A stretch of 34,934 bases of DNA from an uncultured Actinomycetes bacterium (GCA_903874965.1 CAIQUD010000121.1:1-34934); one strand, 5' to 3'. Numbered from the stretch's first letter, positions 23,482 to 31,280 are shown. Numbers and translations are program-made. Notes: generated from the letters alone by a model not told the origin.

Positions 23482-24116
23482 CCACGTCGCCGGCTGCAGC
23501 CACGCGACCAATCATCGAAGCATTTGCCGACCTCTGGTGCCCATTTGCCTACGTTGGTCTCTTGGCCGCACAACGCGTGATCGAGGAACTCGCGCTTCCC
23601 GTTGACTTGGTGCTGCGAAGTTGGCCGCTCGAGCTCGTCAATGGCGAGCCCCTCGCTGAAGCAAAGACCCATGCAAACGCGGTAGCGCTTCGAGCGTCAG
23701 TCGCTCCCGAAAACTTCACAGGAATCGACCAGTGGTCGTTCCCGGTCTCGACCCTTCAGGGACTCGAACTTGCTGCGCAGGCAACGAAGCAACATGGAAG
23801 CCTCGGCACTGCACTCTCCATGGCGCTACGAGTTGCCCTCTTCGAAGAAGGGAGGGATATTGGCGACCTCTCGGTGCTCCAATCGATCGCTCAAGGGTTT
23901 GGGGTCACTTTCCATGAAGGCGACATCGAACTTGTGCGTGCCGACCTCGCTGACGGGCAGGCACATGGCGTCAAGGGTTCACCACACTTTTTTTGCGGTG
24001 AGCTCGATATGTTCTGTCCGACCCTCGACCTCACCCGCGACCAGTCGGGCCATCTCCAGGTGCAACTCATGATGGAGCGCCTGCGCGACTTCATGCGTTC
24101 GTGTCAGACGTCGTAG
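23478..24116 (+). CDS. DsbA-family oxidoreductase / 2-hydroxychromene-2-carboxylate isomerase-like protein
   Basis: A 212-residue thioredoxin-fold protein with an inserted helical domain. The active-site strand ends in DLWCPFAYVG (Cys21), a single-cysteine C-P-F-A motif. This points to the HCCA-isomerase/FrnE side of the family rather than a classical dithiol oxidase. GVKGSPHFF contains the cis-Pro loop. The TTG start overlaps the DUF885 stop (TTGA), so it is translationally coupled. No signal peptide is seen, so it probably works in the cytoplasm, perhaps with glutathione- or mycothiol-linked substrates (inference). Confidence 0.82.
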   Translation: MTTSPAAATRPIIEAFADLWCPFAYVGLLAAQRVIEELALPVDLVLRSWPLELVNGEPLAEAKTHANAVALRASVAPENFTGIDQWSFPVSTLQGLELAAQATKQHGSLGTALSMALRVALFEEGRDIGDLSVLQSIAQGFGVTFHEGDIELVRADLADGQAHGVKGSPHFFCGELDMFCPTLDLTRDQSGHLQVQLMMERLRDFMRSCQTS

Positions 24117-24142
24117 GGCACCAGCGAAGACTCGCGTGGTCG

Positions 24143-24170
24143 CCTAGTGATGGTGGGGTCACCACCTAGG
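24143..24170. terminator. Weak hairpin between convergent genes
   Basis: GGTGG (24152-24156) pairs with CCACC (24162-24166), and CCTA (24143-24146) with TAGG (24167-24170), with a bulge. It lies between the DsbA-like gene and the permease stop and could serve both directions. There is no T-run. Confidence 0.3.
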
Positions 24171-25659
24171 GCGTGAGAGCGGAACTGCCGTGTTGCTGGT
24201 CGAACTTCTCCGCACATCCGGGATTGCAGAAGCCATACCGAACTCCATCAACGGTTCTCGTCGCAGCCGCTGTCTCAAGTTGGACCGTCATCCCACAGAT
24301 GGGATCAATCACCTCGGTCGTCGCCGGCTTTCGACCGAGGGTGATTCGCTCGGGCGGAGGTGGCTCCATTGGCTCATGGACCGCGTCCCTAGCAAGAAAT
24401 CGCTCAGGATCGGCAAGAAACCGCTCTCGACAACGATCAGCGCAGAACAGAATCGTGCGCCCTTTGTAGGTCGTTGACGCTGGTGCCTCGCCAACTCGGA
24501 CTTGCATGCCACATACCGGATCAATGCCGTAGCCCGTCCCTCCCCCAAAGCGGGCTCGGTTCCGGGCGAGATACCAAACGCAGCCTGCGACAACAAGCGC
24601 AACCATGTTGAGCCATGTCGTGTAATTCCACGACGGGCGAGAAGCCTCGAGCGTGATGACCTTGGCAGAAGGAATGGCGTGAAGCCCAGCGAAGATCGCA
24701 TGCGTCAGTAATCCTGCGAGCACCATTGACGCGTAGAACGCCAAGAAGATTCGGAGCGTCATGGCTCTGCCATAGAACTTCGCGTAAATGAGCAGCAGTG
24801 GCATGGAAATGAGGTCGGCGAAAATGAACGCAACCACGCCACCAAACCCGAGTCCCCCTGACCACAGCGCTGCGGCGAGCGGCACATTGCCAATCGAACA
24901 AACCCAACTGAGCACCGCAATCAACGGACCAACGAAGGCATTTTCGAGCGTTGTCCAGATCCCATGGCCTTGAAAGAAGAGTGCGTGCCAGGCACTCGTT
25001 GGCATGAGCACGGCGAGGCCTCCCGCCACGACGTAGCCAATCACCAGTTCTTTTCGGAGCATCGTCACGTCGGCAACGGCGTAGTTCGAAGCATCTGCCC
25101 ACGCACCAGCAGAGCGAAGCTTCACCGACCACCTCGTCGATTCGAGTTCTTCGGAACGTGCGGCATCGAGTGCCGCGTCGGACGATGCTCCTTCGACTCG
25201 GCTTCGGGCAGTGGCAATTGCGGCCTTCGTGAACAAAAGACCTCCTCCGCCAACGAGGAGAACGATCATGATTGGGCCACCAACGAACTCAGCAGCCATG
25301 AATTGCCAACCAAGGAGCACGAGCAAGACCACGCCGAGCTCCAGCACCAAGTTGGTGGAGGCAATCATGAAGACCATGGCCGACAGGAAATCCGCGCCCT
25401 TCGAGAACAGTGACTTACTCATTGCCGATGCCGCGTAGGAACAACTCGATGACGCCATGCCATAGAGCGATGCTCGAACCGTCGCTTTCGGACCGTGGTT
25501 GCCGAGCTTTTGTTGCAGGGTCGACCGCGGCACGAACGCCTGAACAACCCCGGAAAGGGTGAAACCAAGCACCAGTGCCCAGAGCGTCTCCCAGAACATC
25601 GAGAAGGACTCGGCGATGACATCGCCGGTCTTCGAAATAACGGTGGCGGCGAGGAGCAT
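24166..25659 (-). CDS. ArsP-type permease with two C-terminal YHS metal-binding domains
   Basis: A 497-residue membrane protein. The two-repeat ArsP_1 (DUF318) permease part covers about residues 1-370, with the conserved Cys segments SSSCSYAASAMSK (70-82) and VCSIGNVPLAA (253-263). ArsP proteins export organoarsenicals such as methylarsenite. The C terminus carries two YHS domains: DPVCGMQV with FCADRC (380-422; Cys383, 406, 410) and DPICGMTV with FCNPGC (452-490; Cys455, 478, 482). These are putative metal-binding modules like those in CopA and heavy-metal transporters. Fusion to YHS domains suggests that metal or metalloid delivery is coupled to export. The ATG overlaps the MarR gene stop by one base. 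Confidence 0.88.
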   Translation of the reverse strand: MLLAATVISKTGDVIAESFSMFWETLWALVLGFTLSGVVQAFVPRSTLQQKLGNHGPKATVRASLYGMASSSCSYAASAMSKSLFSKGADFLSAMVFMIASTNLVLELGVVLLVLLGWQFMAAEFVGGPIMIVLLVGGGGLLFTKAAIATARSRVEGASSDAALDAARSEELESTRWSVKLRSAGAWADASNYAVADVTMLRKELVIGYVVAGGLAVLMPTSAWHALFFQGHGIWTTLENAFVGPLIAVLSWVCSIGNVPLAAALWSGGLGFGGVVAFIFADLISMPLLLIYAKFYGRAMTLRIFLAFYASMVLAGLLTHAIFAGLHAIPSAKVITLEASRPSWNYTTWLNMVALVVAGCVWYLARNRARFGGGTGYGIDPVCGMQVRVGEAPASTTYKGRTILFCADRCRERFLADPERFLARDAVHEPMEPPPPERITLGRKPATTEVIDPICGMTVQLETAAATRTVDGVRYGFCNPGCAEKFDQQHGSSALTP

Positions 25660-26180
25660 CAGTTGGATGCTTTTGGCAAGAGGCTCATGGGTCCGCCAGG
25701 GTCCACTTCATGCAAGATCGCCATGCAACCCGCAGCAAACTCTGCTTGATTTGCCGGTCCAATCGCATCAATGACAAGGCGACGCACCTCAGCCACATGA
25801 AGTGGGGCGACCGTCTCGACAAGGGACATTCCCTCGTTCGTCAGGGTTGCATTCGTGCACCTGCGGTCGTGATCATCAGCTGACCTCGTGACCAGTCCTC
25901 GAAGTTCAAGCCGACGAACCACGTGGGAGAGGCGCGAGAGCGAAGCATGCGTGATGGAGGCGAGCTCACTCATTTGCAAGGTGCGACTCGGCTGTTCGCT
26001 CAGCATGGCGAGCAACAGGTATTCGAAGTAGCTCAGTTGGGCGTCTTGTTGCAACTGTGCATCAAGAGCCGCCGGGAGCCGCATGAGCACCCCGGTAATC
26101 CCCAGCCACATTTCCCGTTCATCGGCGTCGAGCCACTCGGGACCCTCACACGCAATGGAAGGTGGCGTTGCTTCAACCAT
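25659..26180 (-). CDS. MarR-family transcriptional regulator
   Basis: A 173-residue winged-helix regulator. The DNA-binding region is FEYLLLAMLSEQPSRTLQMSELASITHASLSRLSHVVRRLELRGLVTR, and the wing DDHDRRCTNATLTNEGMSLVE is the classic MarR DRR signature. It normally represses neighbouring genes and responds to phenolics, oxidants or metals. It overlaps the start of the ArsP-YHS permease gene by one base (TGATG) and therefore probably controls it. It begins 30 bases after the DUF998 gene. No ligand is predictable. Confidence 0.92.
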   Translation of the reverse strand: MVEATPPSIACEGPEWLDADEREMWLGITGVLMRLPAALDAQLQQDAQLSYFEYLLLAMLSEQPSRTLQMSELASITHASLSRLSHVVRRLELRGLVTRSADDHDRRCTNATLTNEGMSLVETVAPLHVAEVRRLVIDAIGPANQAEFAAGCMAILHEVDPGGPMSLLPKASN

Positions 26181-26210
26181 GAGCCGAACTTACCAACCGC
26201 TGAGTGCTCT

Positions 26211-26939
26211 TCAGTCTCGCTGCCACGATGGGTAGGAAATTGACTCGTTGGAGTCGACATCGATTGGACGTTGGGGCTCAAACACTTCGAGCAGCAACAT
26301 TGCAGAGAAGGTCAGAAAGAACACAGGTTCGACAAAGGCCCCAAACGCGTCACCGAGGTAGGCAACCGCCAATGCCGGATACGCGACAAAGAGCACCCTG
26401 GTGAGCACCCTTGCCGCACGTCCTTCGGGAGTGAATTCCCCTCGTGTCCGGCGACGGGCAAGTTCAACCGCAATGGTGATCGCTGCGAACTCAACAATTC
26501 CCGACGCAATGTGGAGGTAGTGATGCATCGGGAGTTGAAAGTGCCATTCAAGTTGACGACAGGACGGGTAGGTCCCTTCGGCACAGGCATACGGCGACAG
26601 TGAGCCAGCCATGCCGGCAACCGCAAACACGATGATCCAAGGAAACTCCGCTCTCCGCTCTCCCACTCGTCCAATGGGTCCGCGGAGTCCAAGGGCGAGC
26701 AGCGTGAGTAACGACGCGAGAAAATCTAACGATCGGTAGAGGGAAGCATCCGGCTCACCAGTTGCTTCAAGATCACTCAAGAATCCTTGATGCGGTCCAG
26801 TGATCCCGTGTCGGAATGGAACCAACACCCACCAGTTGGTTGCAACAACACCCACCACAATGAGAATTTGGCTCGCGACGACGCGAGTGGCGAATTGCCG
26901 AGCCTTCATCTCCGCCGGAGCGGCATTTTCCTTGTTCAT
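26211..26939 (-). CDS. DUF998-type multispanning membrane protein
   Basis: A 242-residue membrane protein with about six hydrophobic segments (ILIVVGVVATNWWVLVPF, LASLLTLLALGL, WIIVFAVAGMAGSLSPYAC, HYLHIASGIVEFAAITIAVELA, RVLFVAYPALAVAYLG, PVFFLTFSAMLLLEVF). The SPYACAEG loop and the His-rich QLPMHHYLHIASG region resemble the DUF998 family, which has no agreed function. The ATG at 26939 is preferred over the GTG at 26942. It precedes the marR-permease pair on the same strand with a 30-bp gap, so it may be the first gene of that operon. Confidence 0.75.
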   Translation of the reverse strand: MNKENAAPAEMKARQFATRVVASQILIVVGVVATNWWVLVPFRHGITGPHQGFLSDLEATGEPDASLYRSLDFLASLLTLLALGLRGPIGRVGERRAEFPWIIVFAVAGMAGSLSPYACAEGTYPSCRQLEWHFQLPMHHYLHIASGIVEFAAITIAVELARRRTRGEFTPEGRAARVLTRVLFVAYPALAVAYLGDAFGAFVEPVFFLTFSAMLLLEVFEPQRPIDVDSNESISYPSWQRD

Positions 26940-27006
26940 CACAGCACCGGCAGGCTACCGCCATGTGGTGACAAATGCCCTGATTGTCAGGGCGCCAGCT
27001 CCTGGG

Positions 27007-27768
27007 TTACCGACGGAAGTACGAGAGCAGGCGAAGGATCTCGAGGTAGAGCCAGACGAGCGTGACGAGAACACCGAACGCGCTATACCACTCGTAGTTC
27101 TTCTCCGCTCCAGCGGCAATTGCCCGATCAATGAAGTCGAAGTCGAGCAAAAGGTTCGACGCAGCGACGCCAGCAGTAATGAGCGAGATCCCAATACCGA
27201 GTGGACCGCCCGTGCTCAAGATGTTGGTTCCCCCAATGAGGGAGATCAGCCAGGCAACAAGGTAGAACCCAAGAACCCCAATGGTGGCTGCCATGATCGT
27301 TGCCCTGAGGCGAGCTGTGACCTTGATGGTTCCCGTGGCGTAGAGCACGTAGACCGCCAAGGCAACACCAAGGGTTGCACCGACTGCCATGACCACAATG
27401 CCGTGATACTGGTTGTTGTAGGCACTCGAGATTGCGCCAACAACGAAACCTTCCGTGAGGGCGTAAATCGGGCCGAGAATCTTCGCCAACTTCGGGAGCA
27501 ATGCTGCGGCAATTCCTGCCACCAAGGCAAGGATCACCTCAATGACCAGGTCAACGGTTGCGGTGTGGGAAAGCCCGGAGTTGCCGCTCACCAATCCACT
27601 GAACTTCCACCATCCAGCCGTTGCTCCCGCAAGGAGGAGCACCAAGAGCACACCGGTCGCGGACAACACTCCGGCCTTGGTCATGCGATTAGTCGTCGAA
27701 CCAACATCGACGACATTGGTGGAGGTCCCAATTTGGAACCGCTGTTCGGTGAGTACTGGATTAGCCAT
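27007..27768 (-). CDS. Bax inhibitor-1/YccA-family membrane protein
   Basis: A 253-residue protein with about seven transmembrane helices, matching the Bax inhibitor-1-like group common in actinobacteria. The N-terminal tail (MANPVLTEQRFQIG) is cytoplasmic. GPIYALTEGFVVGAISSAYN, GIVVMAVGATLGVALAVYVLYATGTI and a late acidic segment LLDFDFIDRA (the family's conserved Asp pair, linked to pH-sensitive Ca2+ leak in YetJ/BsYetJ) are visible. The ATG at 27768 has AGGAGAC just upstream. It is divergent from the dioxygenase gene across 143 bp containing a palindromic operator. Confidence 0.9.
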   Translation of the reverse strand: MANPVLTEQRFQIGTSTNVVDVGSTTNRMTKAGVLSATGVLLVLLLAGATAGWWKFSGLVSGNSGLSHTATVDLVIEVILALVAGIAAALLPKLAKILGPIYALTEGFVVGAISSAYNNQYHGIVVMAVGATLGVALAVYVLYATGTIKVTARLRATIMAATIGVLGFYLVAWLISLIGGTNILSTGGPLGIGISLITAGVAASNLLLDFDFIDRAIAAGAEKNYEWYSAFGVLVTLVWLYLEILRLLSYFRR

Positions 27769-27877
27769 CAACGTCTCCTGTGATCGTCGTGAACTACGCA
27801 GCCGAAGTTTACGGTGAACCGTCGATGGAAACGAAAGCAACTCATCGATTGTGCGTGCGAATCCCTCTGCTACTGTA

Positions 27878-27897
27878 TTAGTTGAAACATCAACTAA
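27878..27897 (+). promoter_or_regulatory. Perfect palindromic operator before the dioxygenase gene
   Basis: TTAGTTGA-AACA-TCAACTAA is a perfect inverted repeat with eight-base arms, right before the ribosome binding site (AAGAGGAG) of the dioxygenase and overlapping its likely -10 region (TACTGT or TGTATT). The size and spacing fit a MarR-type dimer binding site. The MarR regulator encoded nearby is one candidate, unproven. Confidence 0.6.
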
Positions 27898-27911
27898 AGA
27901 GGAGCACTCTC

Positions 27912-28790
27912 ATGGCGAGCACCACGAACCAAAGCGTTGGCGGACAGGCGTTCGATCGGTTCATGAGCGACGTGGTTCCCGCTGCCTCCGAGCACCGACT
28001 CTGGACACCTGCCGATGGCGCAATGCCCGCAATTTTCCTGAGTCATGGGGCGCCTCCCGTGTTTGATGATCCCCTCTGGATTGAGCAGTTTTGGAATTGG
28101 TCGCAAGCGCTTCCGAAGCCAACCGCGATCTTGGTCGTGAGCGCCCACTGGGAGCAGGCGCCGCTCCGTCTCTCGGCAACTGGAGCATCGACGCCGGTGA
28201 TCTACGACTTTGGCGGCTTCCACCCTCGGTTCTACGAGATGACCTACAACACCCCAGACGCCAGCGCACTTGGCGAGCAGGTTGCTGGGCTGCTCGCAAA
28301 GGGCGATCCTCTTGCGATCGACCCGGTTCGTGGCCTTGACCACGGAGCATGGGTTCCGCTCAAGATCATGTACCCAGATGCCGATGTCCCGGTGTTGCAA
28401 TTGAGTATCCCCACGCATGACCCGAGCCAGCTCTTTGCCATTGGTCAACAACTGAAGGGCCTCCGCGACGAAGGTGTCCTCATTATGGGTTCCGGTTTCA
28501 TGACCCATGGCTTGCCATTTCTGACGCCACAACAATTTCAGTTCAATGAAGTCCCAGCGTGGTCATCCGAATTTGATCACTGGGCTGAAGGAGCATTGGC
28601 GACAGGTGACGTTGACGAGTTGGCACGCTTTGGCGAAGTCCCAAGTGTTCGCTTCGCCCATCCAACCGTTGAGCATTTCACACCACTTTTTGTCACGCTC
28701 GGTGCTGCATCGGACTTGAGCTCTGGCGTCAAAACGACGATCGAGGGTTACCGATTTGGCTTGTCCAAGCGGTCCTTCCAGGTCGCCTAA
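27912..28790 (+). CDS. Extradiol ring-cleavage dioxygenase, LigB/YgiD (DODA) family
   Basis: A 292-residue class III extradiol dioxygenase-like protein. The conserved His residues that hold the metal appear in FLSHGAPP (His45), VSAHWEQAP (His79), GLDHGAWVPL and GSGFMTHGL. GGFHPRFYEM and VPVLQLSIP are further family marks. Relatives include E. coli YgiD (4,5-DOPA extradiol dioxygenase), so catechol- or DOPA-like ring opening is expected. The ATG at 27912 has AAGAGGAG seven bases upstream. The palindromic operator in the leader suggests induction by an aromatic or redox signal. Confidence 0.92.
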   Translation: MASTTNQSVGGQAFDRFMSDVVPAASEHRLWTPADGAMPAIFLSHGAPPVFDDPLWIEQFWNWSQALPKPTAILVVSAHWEQAPLRLSATGASTPVIYDFGGFHPRFYEMTYNTPDASALGEQVAGLLAKGDPLAIDPVRGLDHGAWVPLKIMYPDADVPVLQLSIPTHDPSQLFAIGQQLKGLRDEGVLIMGSGFMTHGLPFLTPQQFQFNEVPAWSSEFDHWAEGALATGDVDELARFGEVPSVRFAHPTVEHFTPLFVTLGAASDLSSGVKTTIEGYRFGLSKRSFQVA

Positions 28791-28810
28791 CCAGCGACGC
28801 CGTTGGGGAT

Positions 28811-29152
28811 CTACGCCTGAAGCAATCGAGCCGCTGCAGCCATTCGCTCGGGAACCACGCTCCAATACGTCCACTTCCCACGCTTTTCACCAGTAATGAG
28901 CCCAGCCGCGGCGAGAATCCGGGTGTGATGCGAGATCGTTGGCTGACTCTTGCCGAGTGGTCCCTCAAGATTGCAACTACACGCCTCGCCTGAGGCAGCG
29001 ACAAGCGACAAGAGTCGCAGCCGAACAGGATCTGCCAGCGCCGCAAAGAGCAGGGCGAGGTCGTGCGCGTCGGTGTCGCTCAACGGTGCCGACGCAACGG
29101 GAGCACAACAGCTCACGGCATCATTCTCGAGAACCAGCGATTGCTGAACCAT
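28811..29152 (-). CDS. arsR: ArsR-family arsenic/metal-sensing repressor
   Basis: A 113-residue ArsR/SmtB winged-helix repressor with LSDTDAHDLALLFAALADPVRLRLLSLV and SQPTISHHTRILAAAGLITGEKRGKWTYW (recognition helix and wing). Cys15-Cys16 (SCCAPV) and Cys58/Cys60 in ACSCNL are positioned as in the actinobacterial ArsR group, where Cys15, Cys16 and Cys55 bind As(III). This comparison is from memory of the C. glutamicum ArsR. It is divergent from the cadI/arsI-aquaporin-arsC run, with a shared operator in between. The start ATG at 29152 gives the normal length, whereas the longer frame would cross the operator and enter the divergent gene. Confidence 0.93.
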   Translation of the reverse strand: MVQQSLVLENDAVSCCAPVASAPLSDTDAHDLALLFAALADPVRLRLLSLVAASGEACSCNLEGPLGKSQPTISHHTRILAAAGLITGEKRGKWTYWSVVPERMAAAARLLQA

Positions 29153-29161
29153 GAATTCCTC

Positions 29162-29181
29162 ACATTGACGTTTATCAATGT
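29162..29181 (+). promoter_or_regulatory. ArsR operator between divergent arsenic genes
   Basis: ACATTGA-CGTTTA-TCAATGT is an inverted repeat with seven-base perfect arms. TATAGT (29181-29186) just after it could be the -10 of the plus-strand operon. The layout suits autorepression of arsR and repression of the arsenic genes. Confidence 0.75.
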
Positions 29182-29220
29182 ATAGTGCAGACTGCTTCAC
29201 ATCGCAACCAGGAGGATTCC

Positions 29221-29679
29221 ATGTCACGTGTCCAACTCGCCCTCAATGTTTCCAATCTTGACGAAGCCATCGAGTTCTATTCGAAGTTGTTCCAAACGCA
29301 ACCAGCAAAGGTTCGTCCTGGCTACGCAAACTTTGCGATTGCCGAACCCCCGCTGAAGCTGGTGCTGATGGAAGGTGGCGGCGAGCCTGGATCGATCAAC
29401 CACCTCGGTGTCGAAGTTGCCTCGACTGACGAAGTCGCCGCCGCAACCTCAATGCTTGCAGGAGCTGGTTTGGCGACCTTGGTTGAAGAAGCGACGACCT
29501 GTTGCTTCGCCGTCCAAGACAAGGTGTGGGTGGACGGCCCCGATGGTGCCAAGTGGGAGGTCTACACCGTGCTGGCAGACGTTGCGTCAGGCGACGGACT
29601 GGTTGATGGTTGCTGTGTTCCCGAGCAGGTCGGCATCACCATTGGTGCCTCCTCCGAGCTCGCGGCTCCATGCTGCTGA
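29221..29679 (+). CDS. cadI: ArsI/CadI-family glyoxalase-fold protein
   Basis: A 152-residue vicinal-oxygen-chelate protein very like mycobacterial CadI and related to the organoarsenical C-As lyase ArsI. Visible features are PGYANFAI, LKLVLMEG, His61 (INHLGVE), the Cys pair 94-95 (TTCCFAVQDKVW), Glu113 (KWEVYTVL) and extra C-terminal cysteine pairs (GCCVP, PCC). In ArsI the Cys pair binds arsenical and His/His/Glu bind iron. Here the first ligand position seems to be Gln5 rather than His (based on my recollection), so lyase activity is uncertain and metal binding is safer. ATG 29221 has AGGAGG upstream. Confidence 0.9.
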   Translation: MSRVQLALNVSNLDEAIEFYSKLFQTQPAKVRPGYANFAIAEPPLKLVLMEGGGEPGSINHLGVEVASTDEVAAATSMLAGAGLATLVEEATTCCFAVQDKVWVDGPDGAKWEVYTVLADVASGDGLVDGCCVPEQVGITIGASSELAAPCC

Positions 29680-30392
29680 AGTCACGAGAGCATCCATCGC
29701 TTGGAAGCGTCGCGACGTTTCCGCAACTCCTAGCGGAATATCTTGGAAGTGCGTTGCTCGCCGCCATCGTCATTGGTTCCGGGATCATGGCGCAAACCTT
29801 GTCGCCAACAGACGTTGGACTACAGCTTCTCGAGAATGCTGCGGCAACCGCAGCAGGGCTCTTCGCGATCATCTTGATCTTCGGACCAATTTCGGGAGCT
29901 CACTTCAATCCAATCGTGACCATCGCCGATGTGCTTCGAGGGGGCAGGAGTTGGAAAGTGGCTGCCGCCTACCTCCCAACGCAAGTCCTCGGTTGTGTGT
30001 CGGGAGCAATGCTTGCCAACCTCATGTTCTCGAGAGGGGTCGTGAGTATCTCGACCCACTATCGAGCAAGCTCCGCACACCTTCTCGCCGAAGTCATTGC
30101 AACCGCGGGTCTCGTGCTCGTGATCTTCTCGCTGCAGGCGAGTGATCGAGGGGGGTTGGCTCCGCAAGCCGTCGCCAGCTACATCGGTGCCGCCTACTTC
30201 TTCACGAGCTCCACCAGCTTTGCCAATCCGGCGATTGCCGTCGGTCGAATGTTCTCCAACACCTTTGCCGGCATTGCTCCGAGCTCAGTTCCAGCATTTA
30301 CCGCAGCGGAACTCATCGGAGGACTCGGAGGAGTGCTGCTCCTTGCTGTCCTGTATCCAACCACCCCACCGCTTCAAGGAGAACCCTCGTGA
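29670..30392 (+). CDS. Aquaporin/MIP-family channel of the arsenic cluster
   Basis: A 240-residue six-helix major intrinsic protein. The first half-helix signature is GAHFNPI (80-82, NPI instead of NPA) and the second is FANPAIAVGRMF (186-188 NPA, with the following Arg193). It occupies the efflux position of the operon, where ArsB or Acr3 would normally be. In Sinorhizobium AqpS plays this role, leading As(III) out of the cell down its gradient, and I infer the same job here. The start overlaps the cadI end by ten bases, and the end overlaps the arsC start in GTGA. Confidence 0.9.
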   Translation: MLLKSREHPSLGSVATFPQLLAEYLGSALLAAIVIGSGIMAQTLSPTDVGLQLLENAAATAAGLFAIILIFGPISGAHFNPIVTIADVLRGGRSWKVAAAYLPTQVLGCVSGAMLANLMFSRGVVSISTHYRASSAHLLAEVIATAGLVLVIFSLQASDRGGLAPQAVASYIGAAYFFTSSTSFANPAIAVGRMFSNTFAGIAPSSVPAFTAAELIGGLGGVLLLAVLYPTTPPLQGEPS

Positions 30393-30799
30393 CACAACCC
30401 TTGCCAAGCATCTTGTTTCTTTGCGTCCACAATGCCGGCCGATCACAGATGGCGGCCGCGTTCGCTCGGACACTCGGAGCCGACAAGGTCGTCGTCCACT
30501 CGGCAGGTTCTGCACCTGGAGAGCACCTCAACCCTGCCGTCGTTGAAGCGATGCGTGAAGTTGGGATTGACATCTCTTCGGAAGCTCCAAAGCGCCTCAC
30601 CGAGGCCATGGGTCTTGAAGCGAACGTCATCGTCACCATGGGTTGTGGCGATGCCTGCCCCGTCTATCCGGGCAAGAAGTACCTCGATTGGGAGCTTCAA
30701 GATCCCGCTGGACAACCGGTGGACGTCGTTCGAGCAATTCGTGATGATATTCGAACCCGAGTTGCCGACCTCATCCAAGAACTCGTCAAGAGCTCGTAG
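30389..30799 (+). CDS. arsC: Arsenate reductase (LMW-phosphatase type)
   Basis: A 136-residue reductase of As(V) to As(III), built on the low-molecular-weight tyrosine phosphatase fold. The catalytic loop is CVHNAGRSQ (Cys12, CX5R type). Resolving cysteines lie in TMGCGDACPVYPG (Cys86 and Cys90), followed by KKYLDWELQDPAG, which carries the catalytic Asp. The three-cysteine pattern suits thioredoxin- or mycothiol-linked recycling. The GTG start has AAGGAGA and overlaps the aquaporin stop. Its last 14 bases overlap the convergent GNAT gene. Confidence 0.95.
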   Translation: MTQPLPSILFLCVHNAGRSQMAAAFARTLGADKVVVHSAGSAPGEHLNPAVVEAMREVGIDISSEAPKRLTEAMGLEANVIVTMGCGDACPVYPGKKYLDWELQDPAGQPVDVVRAIRDDIRTRVADLIQELVKSS

Positions 30800-31280
30800 A
30801 GCCCATCTGCTTCCACGCGTACCGGCGATCCGGTGACCGCTCCTCATTCCCTTCGCCACTCGTCTGTTCAACCAACAGGAATCCACGCTGTTCGTAGAAG
30901 GCGTGTGCCCGAACATTTGATTCAAACGTCCATAATTCAAGCCCTTCAGGGTGGACAGCCTTCACTCGCTCGAGCAGGTTTGTTCCGATGCCACCTCCGG
31001 TGAAGGCTCGGCGAATCCAAAAGTGTTCGATCCAACCCTTCTTGTGGGCAATGAAGCCAACCACTTCGCCAGAACTCACGACGAGCTCAATGGTTGTTGA
31101 GGGAAGCAGTACTTCTCGAATCCACTTGTGAACGTCGTCTGGTGGGTGAATACCTGGCGGGACGAATGGCTCGGACTCCTCACGGGCAGCGAGATACACC
31201 TCAGCAACTGCTGGAGCATCTGAAGGCTCGGCAGTTCTGATCAACATGTCAACAGGACTCGACGGAGGTGGAAGATCCAT
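30786..31280 (-). CDS. GNAT-family N-acetyltransferase
   Basis: A 164-residue acetyltransferase. The N-terminal strand (MLIRTAEPSDAPAVAEVYLAAR), the acetyl-CoA loop RRAFTGGGIGTNLLERVKA and the last motif ELWTFESNVRAHAFYEQRGF are typical. The substrate is unknown. The ATG shares a base with the TAA stop of the FN3-repeat gene (TAATG), so it is translationally coupled to a very different surface protein gene. The end overlaps arsC convergently. Confidence 0.88.
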   Translation of the reverse strand: MDLPPPSSPVDMLIRTAEPSDAPAVAEVYLAAREESEPFVPPGIHPPDDVHKWIREVLLPSTTIELVVSSGEVVGFIAHKKGWIEHFWIRRAFTGGGIGTNLLERVKAVHPEGLELWTFESNVRAHAFYEQRGFLLVEQTSGEGNEERSPDRRYAWKQMGSTSS

